Source: Eubacteriaceae bacterium (GTDB taxonomy: Bacteria > Bacillota > Clostridia > Lachnospirales > Lachnospiraceae). From it: 64,000 nucleotides of DNA. The stretch is taken from NCBI GenBank assembly GCA_902363805.1, contig CABJBF010000002.1, positions 609,877-673,876 on the forward strand, written 5' to 3'. The translations under genes and the position numbers were made by a program. Below the pieces are notes generated by a model. That model saw nothing but the letters and a program-made list of their open reading frames with translations. It was not told where the DNA came from and did no database searches. The stretch's first letter is position 1. The number at the start of each line of letters is the position of its first letter. This document shows, piece by piece, positions 46,482 to 55,669 of the stretch.

Positions 46482-46680
46482 CTCGAAATGCCGTCCTTGC
46501 CTTTTGAGTCCTAGCTTGCGCCAGGTGGGCAACCGCATTCACACTTCTGCCTTCCACTAGCTAGCCACCTGTACTATGTACTGACGGCATATATGAGGCC
46601 TGACATCCATGCAAAGATATAGGAATCCCGTCTCGATAAATGTAGGTTCAAAATATACAAGTCTACGAGCATTCCAAGGA
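46482..46680 (-). ncRNA. ssrS: 6S RNA
   Basis: Non-coding, with higher GC than its surroundings. On the minus strand CTTGGAATGC (46678-46669) pairs over ten positions with GCATTTCGAG (46491-46482), giving a 197-nt molecule closed by its ends. CTTG/CAAG forms a second stem and TTTTGAACC borders the large central bubble. Length, closing stem and 5' GGAATGCTCG.AGACTTG pattern match firmicute 6S RNA, which mimics an open promoter and binds sigma-A RNA polymerase. The promoter and terminator imply a longer precursor (about 46711-46434). Identity is from structure and recall, not a covariance search. Confidence 0.8.
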
Positions 46681-46717
46681 AACAAACACAATCAATGACT
46701 GTGTTGTTTGTAATATT

Positions 46718-46746
46718 ATTATAGAATATATTATTCTTTTTATCAA
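46718..46746 (-). promoter_or_regulatory. Consensus promoter of the 6S RNA gene
   Basis: Minus-strand TTGATA (46746-46741), 17 bases, TATAAT (46723-46718). The predicted start is near 46711, and an AAACAACACA/TGTGTTTGTTT hairpin forms at the very 5' end before the 6S core. Confidence 0.85.
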
Positions 46747-46841
46747 TGGAAAATACTGACTATTTATTATTTTCACAAAACTTTAACATTATAATTTGCA
46801 TTTCCACTTGAAGATTGTCGTATAACAATCTTTTTTTAACC

Positions 46842-47501
46842 TTATCTTTTTTCTACTATTTCTCCCTGCTTTTTGTAGATTGAATTGGCTTTAACTACGC
46901 CTCTAACACTTGATAAAGGATAGATATTTACATTTCTTCCAATGACTGTTCCCGGATTTAGGACTGAACCACATCCTACTTCTACGTAATCTCCAAGCAT
47001 TGCTCCAAATTTCTTTAAACCTGTTTCAATCTTTTCTTCTCCATCTTTAACCACAACTAATGTTTTGTCTGATTTTACATTTGAAGTAATTGATCCGGCT
47101 CCCATATGCGAATGCGTTCCTAAAATACTATCTCCAACATAATTATAGTGTGGGACCTGAACAGTATTGAATAATACAACATTTTTTAATTCTGTAGAAT
47201 TACCAACAACACAATCTTTTCCAACAATAACTTTTCCACGGATAAATGCCCCAGGTCTTACTTCTGTACCTTCATCAATTATCAATGGTCCGTTTAATGT
47301 TGCTGTTTTTGCTATTGTTACATCTTTAGCAATCCATATATCTTCCTGTGGATGGTCAAATTTATCTTTCGGCAAAGTCTTACCTAATTCAATTATAAAA
47401 TCACCTATATTAGCTAATACTTCCCATGGATATTCTACCCCATCAAATAATTTAGCTGCAATTGTTTCGTTTAAATCATATAAATCTTTTATTTTGTACA
47501 T
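46842..47501 (-). CDS. Left-handed beta-helix (hexapeptide repeat) sugar-phosphate transferase-like protein
   Basis: 219 residues. An N-terminal helical region (about 1-45) precedes a run of hexapeptide turns (IWIAKDVTIAKTATLNGPLII, IIDEGTEVRPGAFIRG and onwards), ending at IYPLSSVRGVV. It resembles the acetyltransferase-type C-terminal half of GlmU and UDP-sugar pyrophosphorylase-like proteins, but the nucleotidyltransferase half is absent. Downstream of glmS but separated by a terminator. An amino-sugar role is plausible, not shown. GAGGTG precedes the ATG. Confidence 0.8.
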   Translation of the reverse strand: MYKIKDLYDLNETIAAKLFDGVEYPWEVLANIGDFIIELGKTLPKDKFDHPQEDIWIAKDVTIAKTATLNGPLIIDEGTEVRPGAFIRGKVIVGKDCVVGNSTELKNVVLFNTVQVPHYNYVGDSILGTHSHMGAGSITSNVKSDKTLVVVKDGEEKIETGLKKFGAMLGDYVEVGCGSVLNPGTVIGRNVNIYPLSSVRGVVKANSIYKKQGEIVEKR

Positions 47502-47544
47502 TCTAGCACCTCTCTTTGTGAATTATTTTTTTCACTATTTAAAG

Positions 47545-47576
47545 AAAAACTGTTACTAATATAAGTAACAGTTTTT
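47545..47576 (-). terminator. Intrinsic terminator of the yfbR-topB-glmS operon
   Basis: AAAAACTGTTACT / AGTAACAGTTTTT, 13 perfect pairs and a 6-base loop, 10 bases after the glmS stop. Confidence 0.88.
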
Positions 47577-47586
47577 CGATATGATC

Positions 47587-49407
47587 TTATTCTACTGTAA
47601 CTGATTTTGCAAGATTTCTTGGTTTATCTACATTTAATCCTTTTAATACTGAAGTATAATAAGCTATCATCTGTAGCGGAATAACTGTTACCATTGGCAT
47701 TAATACATCTTCTAATTCAGGTACTTCTACTATATAATCATTTACACCTTCTGCAAACTGCTCTCCTTCCTTACAAACAGTAATTGTCATTGCCCCTCTT
47801 GATTTAACTTCAACAATATTGCTTACTGTTTTTTCAAGTAAGTGACTCTGTGTAGCAACTGCTATTACCGGCATACCATCTGTAATAAGAGAAATTGTTC
47901 CGTGTTTTAATTCGCCTGCAGCATAACTTTCAGAATGAATGTATGAAATCTCTTTCAACTTAAGTGAGCCTTCCATACTAAGTGCATAATCAAGCCCTCT
48001 ACCAATATATAATAAGCTTGACGCTGTTATTAACTTGCTGGCAATATATTTACATTTACTCTCAGCCTGCATTGTTTTTTCTAAAACCTCAGGAATATTC
48101 TTTAACTCTTCTGTAAGTCTCTTACACTCTGCTTCGTCTATACATCCTTTAGCATATGCCATTTCAAATGCTATTAAATACATAACAGACATCTGTACTG
48201 AGAAAGCTTTTGTTGATGCTACTGAGATTTCAGGACCTGCATGAGTATAAAGAACCATATCTGATTCTCTTGCAATTGAAGAGCCCTTAACATTAACAAT
48301 TGAAAGTACTTCTGCGCCTCTTTCATGTGCTAACTGCAATGCTGCCTTAGTATCTGCCGTTTCACCTGACTGTGATACAACAACCATCAAATCATCTTTT
48401 CCAATTATAGGGTCTCTATATCTAAATTCTGATGCAATATCAACTGTGACTTCTGTCCTTGCTAATTTTTCAATTACATACTTTCCAACCATTCCTGCAT
48501 GCATTGCTGTACCACATGCAACAATAAATAACTTATGATATGATTTTAATTTTTCAGGTGTAAGTCCACATTCTGATAAATCAGGCATACCATTCACAAT
48601 TCTTGGTGCAATTGTTGTATTTACTGCTGTTGGCTGTTCATGTATTTCTTTTAACATGAAATGTTCATATCCACCCTTTTCAGCTGCATCCATATCAAGT
48701 TCTGAAACCTGAATTTCTTTCTTAATATTCTGCTTATGAAAATCACAAAATTCAATTCTATCTGACTTAATTGTTGCAATCTCACCATATTCAAGAAGAT
48801 AATAATTTCTTGTATATTTTAAGATTGCAGGTACATCGCTGGCGATAAAGTTTTCTTCTTCACCTTTTCCAATAATTAACGGGCTGTCTTTTCTTACTGC
48901 ATAAATTGTATCAGGAAAATCTTTAAAAATAATTCCCAATGCATATGCACCTGTAACATCTTTTAATGTCTTAATTATTGCATCTATAGGATCACCTTCA
49001 TAATAGTAATCTAATAATTTTGCAACTGTTTCTGTATCTGTTTCACTTACAAATGTATATCCTTTATCAATTAGGAAATCTTTAATTTCTTTATAATTTT
49101 CTATAATCCCATTGTGTACAATTGATACTCTCTTATTTCCATGTGGATGAGAGTTAATGTCTGATGGTTCACCATGTGTTGCCCATCTTGTATGTCCAAT
49201 ACCACAATGTCCATATGGTTTATGTTCTTTTTTCATTTTTTCTGTAAGGTTCTTTAATTCTCCTTTTGCCTTACATACAGATATTTCACCTTTTTCAAAT
49301 ACTGCTATTCCTGCTGAATCATATCCTCTATACTCAAGTTTACTTAATGAGTCTATTAATACATCAGCGCAGTCTTTACTGCCCACATATCCTACTATTC
49401 CACACAT
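47587..49407 (-). CDS. glmS: Glutamine--fructose-6-phosphate aminotransferase (isomerizing)
   Basis: 606 residues. The N-terminal nucleophile Cys2 in MCGIVGYVG performs glutamine hydrolysis (glutaminase domain about 2-220). Two SIS domains follow with CGTAMHAG, SQSGETADT and ASTKAFS, ending KSVTVE as in the family. Makes glucosamine 6-phosphate for peptidoglycan. Its ATG shares a base with the topB stop, and AGGAGG lies inside the end of topB. No glmS ribozyme can fit, so control differs from Bacillus. Confidence 0.97.
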   Translation of the reverse strand: MCGIVGYVGSKDCADVLIDSLSKLEYRGYDSAGIAVFEKGEISVCKAKGELKNLTEKMKKEHKPYGHCGIGHTRWATHGEPSDINSHPHGNKRVSIVHNGIIENYKEIKDFLIDKGYTFVSETDTETVAKLLDYYYEGDPIDAIIKTLKDVTGAYALGIIFKDFPDTIYAVRKDSPLIIGKGEEENFIASDVPAILKYTRNYYLLEYGEIATIKSDRIEFCDFHKQNIKKEIQVSELDMDAAEKGGYEHFMLKEIHEQPTAVNTTIAPRIVNGMPDLSECGLTPEKLKSYHKLFIVACGTAMHAGMVGKYVIEKLARTEVTVDIASEFRYRDPIIGKDDLMVVVSQSGETADTKAALQLAHERGAEVLSIVNVKGSSIARESDMVLYTHAGPEISVASTKAFSVQMSVMYLIAFEMAYAKGCIDEAECKRLTEELKNIPEVLEKTMQAESKCKYIASKLITASSLLYIGRGLDYALSMEGSLKLKEISYIHSESYAAGELKHGTISLITDGMPVIAVATQSHLLEKTVSNIVEVKSRGAMTITVCKEGEQFAEGVNDYIVEVPELEDVLMPMVTVIPLQMIAYYTSVLKGLNVDKPRNLAKSVTVE

Positions 49408-51479
49408 TATTTGTTCCTCCTGTAAAATTGTGCCACATAATTATAGTAATTCACCATCTGATTAGCATTGTTGATTCTTAGAACATTATCTGTTCTACCT
49501 CTTATAAAATCATCTAATTTCTTCATATATTCATCAGCTGTTATTTCACCCTCTGCAACCTTGGTAAGACCTAATTCCCAACTTGCTGTCAATTCAGGGT
49601 TAAGAAGAGATCTTATTGACATATAAACTACGCCATAAACCATTTCTCCTAATTGCATTGGTGTCACAATCTGTGTTTTACTATTTAACTTAATGTATTC
49701 ATTTTTTTGTAGTTTGGTTATTATTCCGGCTCTGGTAGCACTTGTACCAATTCCACTTCCTTTTATCTGAGCTCTTAAATCCTCGTCCTCTATAAGCTGA
49801 CCTGCGTTTTCCATTGCAAGAATTAAAGAACCTGAATTATATCTTTTTGGTGGTTTTGTTTCACCTTCTTTAATATCCAGACCTACCATTGAAATTTTAT
49901 CATTTTTCTTTATATTTTTCAACAATTCAAAAAATTTGCTGTCTAGTGTTAACTCCTGATTTTCACTATCATTAGTGCCATCCTGATTTTCAGCATCATT
50001 TTCCTGCTTATCTTTTGAGCTTTTCTTTTCGCCCGGAACGCCTGCAATTTCAAAATAACCTTTCTGAACTAATATTTTAAAATTGCTTCCAAATTGTTCC
50101 ATTGTTTCACTACCATCTTTGAAAACAGATTTAACATTTCCTATCAATGATGCTTTTTTGTATATAGCCGGCGGATAAAAAATACTTAAAAATCTTCTTA
50201 CAATAAGCATGTATACTTTCTGTGCAACCGGTTTTAAACTATTTAAGCCATTTAATCCCTGTCCTGTAGGAATTATTGCATAATGGTCTGTTATCTTCTT
50301 ATCATCTACATATTTAGTTTTTTCTAACCCTTTGTAAGAACCTGCTTTTAAAATATTTTCAGCAAATCCTTTTACCGGAGTAAATCCTCTTAATCCATTT
50401 ATATTCTTATAAATCTCTTTTGATACCGCAGTAGATAAAACTCGTGCATCAGTTCTTGGATAAGTTACCAGTTTCTTTTCATATAGTTCCTGAACTACAT
50501 TCAATGTTTCATCAGGATTTATCTTAAATAATCTAGAGCAATCATTCTGAAGTTCTGCAAGATTAAATAACAATGGAGGTTGCTTTTTTTCATCTTTTTT
50601 AGTAATTGACTTAACCATTAATTCGACCGGCTGTGAAACATTTATTGCCTCAATTAATTCTTCTGCCGTCTTTCTTTCTTTAAAACCATTTTCCTTATAT
50701 AAAAATGGTGTTTCAAAATATTTTGTATTTTCAACTGCCTTCCATTCTGCATCTACTTTGTAATCTTCAATCTGCAATTTACCATTTACTCTGTAAAATG
50801 GTGTTTTTACAAAATTTCTTATTTCCCGTTCTCTATTGCATATCATTCCTAATACGCACGTCATAACCCTACCTACAGAAATTACTGTGTATTTTTTATT
50901 TAAGAATCTTGCAATTGAATTTCCATATCTAAGAGTTAATAATCTAGAGAAATTAATTCCCATTAAATAATCTTCCTTCGCTCTTAAATAAGCCGCGTCA
51001 GACAAATTATCATATTCAGATATATCTTTTGCTTCCCTAATTCCTCTTAAAATTTCTTCTTCAGTCTGAGAGTCAATCCATACACGTTTTTGTACTTTAT
51101 CATGTACTCCTGCTTCCTGAGCCACCAGTCTGTATATATATTCTCCTTCTCTTCCTGAGTCAGTGCAAACATATATCGTCTCTACATCTTCTCTGTTCAA
51201 AAGACCTTTTACAATATTAAACTGCTTTTTTACTCCAGGAATTACTTCATATCTCCATTCTCCTTCCGGAATAAAAGGCAAATCCTGAATATTCCATTTT
51301 TTCAATTTTTCATCGTAACATTCCGGATAGCTCATAGTAACCAAATGACCCACACACCATGTTACTACAGCATTTTCACTTTCTAAATATCCGTCACCAC
51401 GTTTTGTATTCTCTTTTAATGCTTTTGCAAATTCAGCAGCAACACTTGGTTTTTCTGCTATAAATAGTGATTTTCCCAT
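49407..51479 (-). CDS. topB: DNA topoisomerase III (type IA)
   Basis: 690 residues from the ATG at 51479, with AGGAG five bases upstream. An in-frame GTG at 51485 overlaps that site. Toprim domain (FIAEKPSVA, then CTDSGREGEYIYR), catalytic Tyr in VTYPRTDARVL and the GTSATRAGII region of the TopB line. An acidic/Asn-Gln insert lies at about 480-510. No C-terminal zinc fingers, as usual for TopB. Resolves single-stranded DNA links. Middle gene of yfbR-topB-glmS. Confidence 0.93.
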   Translation of the reverse strand: MGKSLFIAEKPSVAAEFAKALKENTKRGDGYLESENAVVTWCVGHLVTMSYPECYDEKLKKWNIQDLPFIPEGEWRYEVIPGVKKQFNIVKGLLNREDVETIYVCTDSGREGEYIYRLVAQEAGVHDKVQKRVWIDSQTEEEILRGIREAKDISEYDNLSDAAYLRAKEDYLMGINFSRLLTLRYGNSIARFLNKKYTVISVGRVMTCVLGMICNREREIRNFVKTPFYRVNGKLQIEDYKVDAEWKAVENTKYFETPFLYKENGFKERKTAEELIEAINVSQPVELMVKSITKKDEKKQPPLLFNLAELQNDCSRLFKINPDETLNVVQELYEKKLVTYPRTDARVLSTAVSKEIYKNINGLRGFTPVKGFAENILKAGSYKGLEKTKYVDDKKITDHYAIIPTGQGLNGLNSLKPVAQKVYMLIVRRFLSIFYPPAIYKKASLIGNVKSVFKDGSETMEQFGSNFKILVQKGYFEIAGVPGEKKSSKDKQENDAENQDGTNDSENQELTLDSKFFELLKNIKKNDKISMVGLDIKEGETKPPKRYNSGSLILAMENAGQLIEDEDLRAQIKGSGIGTSATRAGIITKLQKNEYIKLNSKTQIVTPMQLGEMVYGVVYMSIRSLLNPELTASWELGLTKVAEGEITADEYMKKLDDFIRGRTDNVLRINNANQMVNYYNYVAQFYRRNK

Positions 51480-51503
51480 TAACACTCCTGCCTTGTCCGG
51501 TAA

Positions 51504-52076
51504 TTAATTTATCTCGTCTAATGTAATACTGTATGATGGAAGAAATTTTTCAATAAAAAAAGCAATCTCCGGCATCTTCATTTCGTCTATACTCTTTTTA
51601 ATTGAATTTTGTGCATTAACAAAATCTGTATTTCCCATTTTTGACTCTTCTATGCACTTTATATATGCTGATAATCTATCTGCAGCCTTTACATATTTCC
51701 ACTCTTCATTTTGTTCTTCTTTTAAGATAGTTCTGTAAACCTTTCTCATTTCTTTCGGCAATTCATTTATAAGCTGATTAGTAGCCACTTCCTCTACCTT
51801 TTTATAAGAATCTCTTATTTCAGGTGCATAATATTTTATAGGTGTAGGCAAATCTCCCGTAATAATTTCGGATGTATCATGAAACATCGCTAAAACCGCT
51901 ATGTGTTCTGCATCATTTTGTTTATTAAAATAGATATTTCCTATAGTAGCTAAAGCATGGGAAATAACAGCCACATCTAAACTATGTTCTGCTATATTTT
52001 CCTGAATTGTATTTCGCATAAGCCCCCATCTGTTTATATATTTCATTCGGGCAAGCATACCAAAAAAATTGTTCAT
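51504..52076 (-). CDS. HD-domain 5'-deoxynucleotidase, YfbR-like
   Basis: 190 residues. Starts near FFGMLARMKYINRWGLMRNT and has the metal-binding His of EHSLDVAVISH, the HD pair in FHDTSEIITGDLPTP and the late Asp in AADRLSAYIKC, all as in YfbR. Enzymes of this type remove phosphate from dNMPs. GGAGAG precedes the ATG. First gene of the operon with topB and glmS. Confidence 0.9.
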   Translation of the reverse strand: MNNFFGMLARMKYINRWGLMRNTIQENIAEHSLDVAVISHALATIGNIYFNKQNDAEHIAVLAMFHDTSEIITGDLPTPIKYYAPEIRDSYKKVEEVATNQLINELPKEMRKVYRTILKEEQNEEWKYVKAADRLSAYIKCIEESKMGNTDFVNAQNSIKKSIDEMKMPEIAFFIEKFLPSYSITLDEIN

Positions 52077-52118
52077 TTATTCTCTCCACATTACAAAAGT
52101 TTTCTACCTTTTAAATAG

Positions 52119-52169
52119 ATACAAAGGTCTTTTTGTCATTAAACATCATCAACAAAAAGACCTTTGTAT
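52119..52169. terminator. Perfect 18-bp inverted repeat, probable terminator after thrC
   Basis: ATACAAAGGTCTTTTTGT (52119-52136) and its exact complement (52152-52169), with a 15-base loop. It lies 140 bases past the thrC stop and 43 bases before yfbR. The sequence after the stem is only mildly T-rich on either strand, so an mRNA-stabilising or leader hairpin of the yfbR operon is an alternative. Confidence 0.65.
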
Positions 52170-52311
52170 TTGTAATTTACGGTATTACCTTCGCTTACAA
52201 TATATTTATATTATTTAACTTCATATTTCAAATTTTTAAATATATATCTGAGAAATAAAATAATACTTCACAAACTCTTGTGCACTACATGTTTACACAA
52301 TTATGCTCTCT

Positions 52312-53799
52312 TTACATATTTAAAAATTTCTTTACAACAGATTCCATTTCATCTACATTGCATAAGTTATTATGACGGATTTCTGCGTTTCTGATTTCTT
52401 CAATTGCATTTGGAACCTTAACATTTCCAATCTTGCTTAATTCATCAACTAATTCAAAATCGCCAAGCTTATCATATGCAGGATTAATTGCATTCATAAC
52501 ACTTCTTGTAAATTTGAATGGGCTTGCTGTACTTGCAATAACAGTTACCTTATCATCATTTGTATCTTTCTTGTACTTACCATATACACATGAAGCAACT
52601 GCAGTATGAGTGTCCATAATATATCCTGTCTTGTCATATACTCGTTTAATTTCTTCTGTTGTTTCAGCTTCAGTAGCATAATTTCCATAAAAATCAGCAA
52701 GTTGCTTTCTCATTGAATCAGTAATAGTATATTTTCCGTCTTTTGCAAGTTCTGCCATTAATTCAGCATTCTTTTCTGAATCATTTTCAGCAATTTTATA
52801 AATTAATCTTTCAAGATTACTTGAAATCAAAATATCCATAGATGGTGAGTTTGTTAAAATAAACTCTCTGTTTCTATCATAGCATCCTGTTTCAAAGAAA
52901 TCATAAAGTACTTTATTATCATTTGAAGCACATATTAATTTATCAATCGGAAGTCCCATATTCTTTGCATAGTAAGCTGCTAAAATGTTACCAAAGTTAC
53001 CTGTTGGAACTACAACATTAATTTTTTCATCCTTAGCAACTTTTCCTTCTGCAAATAATTTTGCATATGCATATACATAATAAGCAACCTGTGGGATAAG
53101 ACGTCCAATATTAATTGAGTTTGCTGATGAGAACTGGAATCCTTTTTCATCCATTTCTTTTGCAAGTTCTTTATTTCCAAATATAGCTTTAACTCCACTC
53201 TGTGCCTGGTCAAAGTTTCCATTTATTGCTACAACAAATGTGTTATCACCTTTCTGTGTAACCATCTGTTTTTCCTGAATAGGGCTTACTCCACCATGTG
53301 GATAAAATACTACAATTCTTGTTCCTTTAACATCTGCAAATCCTGCCAAAGCAGCCTTACCTGTATCACCTGATGTAGCTGTCAAAATAACAATTTCGTT
53401 TTTAACATCATTCTTTTTAGCTGATGTTGTAAGTAAATGTGGAAGTATTGACAATGCCATATCCTTAAATGCTATTGTTGCGCCATGGAAAAGTTCCAAA
53501 TAGTATGCGCCATCAACTTCTGCTAATGGAGCAATTTCTTCTGTATCAAATTTAGAATCATATGCTTTATTAATACAATTCTTTAATTCTTCCTCTGTAA
53601 AGTCTGTAAAGTATAATTTCATAACTTCATATGCAACTTCCTGATATGTCATTTTTGACAATTCATTTACAGATACTTCTAACTTTGGAATAGTTGTAGG
53701 TACAAATAATCCTCCATCATCTGCTAATCCTTTTAAAATAGCCTGTGATGCCTTTACTTCTCCACCTTGTCCACGGGTACTTCTGTATAATACTTCCAT
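52312..53799 (-). CDS. thrC: Threonine synthase
   Basis: 495 residues of the long, fungal/E. coli-type threonine synthase. The PLP-binding Lys is in TIAFKDMALS, GDTGKAAL and VVPTGNFGNILAAYYAKNMGLP bind cofactor phosphate, and the N-terminal YRSTRG is conserved. Turns O-phosphohomoserine into threonine. It starts 21 bases after leuD, with TAGGAGG before the ATG, so leuC-leuD-thrC probably form one transcript. Confidence 0.95.
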   Translation of the reverse strand: MEVLYRSTRGQGGEVKASQAILKGLADDGGLFVPTTIPKLEVSVNELSKMTYQEVAYEVMKLYFTDFTEEELKNCINKAYDSKFDTEEIAPLAEVDGAYYLELFHGATIAFKDMALSILPHLLTTSAKKNDVKNEIVILTATSGDTGKAALAGFADVKGTRIVVFYPHGGVSPIQEKQMVTQKGDNTFVVAINGNFDQAQSGVKAIFGNKELAKEMDEKGFQFSSANSINIGRLIPQVAYYVYAYAKLFAEGKVAKDEKINVVVPTGNFGNILAAYYAKNMGLPIDKLICASNDNKVLYDFFETGCYDRNREFILTNSPSMDILISSNLERLIYKIAENDSEKNAELMAELAKDGKYTITDSMRKQLADFYGNYATEAETTEEIKRVYDKTGYIMDTHTAVASCVYGKYKKDTNDDKVTVIASTASPFKFTRSVMNAINPAYDKLGDFELVDELSKIGNVKVPNAIEEIRNAEIRHNNLCNVDEMESVVKKFLNM

Positions 53800-53820
53800 C
53801 TTTTCCTCCTACTGATAACC

Positions 53821-54306
53821 TTATTTGTTATTTATATAGTTTATTAAACCTTCTGCTTTAATGATTTTCTGCATAAACTCCGGGAATGCCTGACCTTTAA
53901 ATTCAGTTCCTTTTGTTTCATTGTAAATCATACCTGTATCAAAATTAACTCTTACCACGTCTCCTGCCTCAATGCCTTTAGCAGCTTCCGGGCATTCAAT
54001 AATTGGCAAACCAATATTTATTGCATTTCTATAAAAAATTCTGGCAAATGTTTCAGCTATAACACAACTTACACCCGATGCCTTAATTGCTATTGGTGCA
54101 TGTTCTCTTGATGAACCACATCCAAAGTTCTTATCAGCTACTATAATATCGCCTTCTTTGACATTTTTTACAAAATCAACGTCTATATCTTCCATACAAT
54201 GCTTTGCAAGTTCCTTTGCATCAGGAACATTTAAGTATCTTGCTGGAATAATTACATCTGTATCAACATTATCGCCATATTTAAATACTCTTCCTTTAGC
54301 TTCCAT
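53821..54306 (-). CDS. leuD: 3-isopropylmalate dehydratase small subunit
   Basis: 161 residues, the short archaeal/clostridial form. [16 protein letters not shown] at the N-terminus and [12 protein letters not shown] for substrate binding. Pairs with LeuC, encoded 9 bases upstream, to isomerise isopropylmalate. The short form can be confused with homoaconitase or citraconate-type subunits. The leucine role is the default reading. Confidence 0.92.
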   Translation of the reverse strand: MEAKGRVFKYGDNVDTDVIIPARYLNVPDAKELAKHCMEDIDVDFVKNVKEGDIIVADKNFGCGSSREHAPIAIKASGVSCVIAETFARIFYRNAINIGLPIIECPEAAKGIEAGDVVRVNFDTGMIYNETKGTEFKGQAFPEFMQKIIKAEGLINYINNK

Positions 54307-54315
54307 TTCTGCCTC

Positions 54316-55581
54316 CTATAGTCCTAATTCTTCTGGTCCTGAAATCTTACCTGTAACTGCACTTGCTGCTGCTACTGCAGGGCTTGAAAGGTAAACTTCT
54401 GATTCAGGGTCTCCCATACGTCCTACAAAGTTTCTGTTTGTTGTAGCTATTGCTCTTTCTCCCTTTGCAAGAATACCCATATGTCCTCCAAGACAAGGGC
54501 CACATGTTGGTGTGCTTACTGCGCATCCGGCTTTAATGAAAGTCTGAATTAATCCTTCTTCAATTGCCTGTAAATATACTGCCTGAGTTGCTGGGAAAAT
54601 TATGGCTCTTACACCTTTTTTAACTTCTCTGCCTTCTAATACTTTGGCAGCAATTCTCATATCTTCAATTCTTCCGTTTGTACATGAACCAATAACAACC
54701 TGATCAATCTTAACTTCGCCAACTTCGTCAATTGTTCTTGTATTTTCAGGAAGATGTGGGAATGCAACTGTCGGTCTTAATTTACTTAAGTCAATAGTGT
54801 ATTCCTCATCATATTCAGCATCCTCATCTGCTTCATATACTGTAAATTCTTTAGTAGAATGTTCCTTCATATACTGAATAGCCAAATCATCTACAGGGAA
54901 AATACCATTCTTTCCACCTGCTTCGATTGCCATATTTGTCATAGCGAATCTGTCATCCATAGATAAGTATTTAATTCCATCTCCAACAAATTCCATTGAG
55001 CGGTATAATGCACCGTCAACACCGATTAAACCAATTATATGTAAAATAATATCTTTTCCACTTACCCATTTAGCTGGTTTACCTGTAAGATTAAATTTAA
55101 TAGCTGATGGAACTTTAAACCAAGCCTGACCTGTAGCCATACCTGCTGCCATATCAGTACTTCCTACACCTGTTGAGAAAGCTCCAAGGGCTCCATATGT
55201 ACATGTATGTGAATCTGCACCAATAACTACGTCTCCGGCAACAACTAACCCTTTTTCAGGAAGTAATGCATGTTCAATTCCAACTCTTCCTGTTTCAAAG
55301 TAATTAGTAATTTCGTTTTCTTCTGCAAAATCTTTAACGCATTTATATAATTCTGCTGATTTAATATCTTTATTTGGTGTAAAATGATCTGGTACTAATG
55401 CAATTTTATCTTTGCAAAACACACAATCAACATTCATTTTTTTCATTTCACCAATCGCTACAGGAGCTGTTACATCATTACCTAAAACCAAATCTAAATT
55501 GGCTTCAATCAACTGTCCTGCTTCGACTTTATCTAATCCCGCATGTGCTGCAAGAATTTTCTGAGTCATAGTCATTCCCAT
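54316..55581 (-). CDS. leuC: 3-isopropylmalate dehydratase large subunit
   Basis: 421 residues of the short LeuC type. The [4Fe-4S] cluster Cys are in [12 protein letters not shown] and [12 protein letters not shown], and [11 protein letters not shown] is the substrate segment. Acts in leucine synthesis with LeuD. AGGAGG lies 9 bases before the ATG. leuA and leuB are not in the window. First gene of leuC-leuD-thrC. Confidence 0.94.
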   Translation of the reverse strand: MGMTMTQKILAAHAGLDKVEAGQLIEANLDLVLGNDVTAPVAIGEMKKMNVDCVFCKDKIALVPDHFTPNKDIKSAELYKCVKDFAEENEITNYFETGRVGIEHALLPEKGLVVAGDVVIGADSHTCTYGALGAFSTGVGSTDMAAGMATGQAWFKVPSAIKFNLTGKPAKWVSGKDIILHIIGLIGVDGALYRSMEFVGDGIKYLSMDDRFAMTNMAIEAGGKNGIFPVDDLAIQYMKEHSTKEFTVYEADEDAEYDEEYTIDLSKLRPTVAFPHLPENTRTIDEVGEVKIDQVVIGSCTNGRIEDMRIAAKVLEGREVKKGVRAIIFPATQAVYLQAIEEGLIQTFIKAGCAVSTPTCGPCLGGHMGILAKGERAIATTNRNFVGRMGDPESEVYLSSPAVAAASAVTGKISGPEELGL

Positions 55582-55626
55582 GTTCAGATTCCTCCTTAAT
55601 TGAATACGCTTTTATTCTAATGCACT

Positions 55627-55655
55627 ATTTTATAACAAAATTCAATCAGCGTCAA
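55627..55655 (-). promoter_or_regulatory. Likely promoter of leuC-leuD-thrC
   Basis: Minus-strand TTGACG (55655-55650), 17 bases, TAAAAT (55632-55627). The leader is short, with no T-box or attenuator seen. Confidence 0.55.
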
Positions 55656-55669
55656 TTGATGATAATTAT

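Noticed and set aside
49408..49420. glmS ribozyme upstream of glmS
   Set aside because: topB ends at the glmS start codon, leaving no non-coding leader for a ribozyme.
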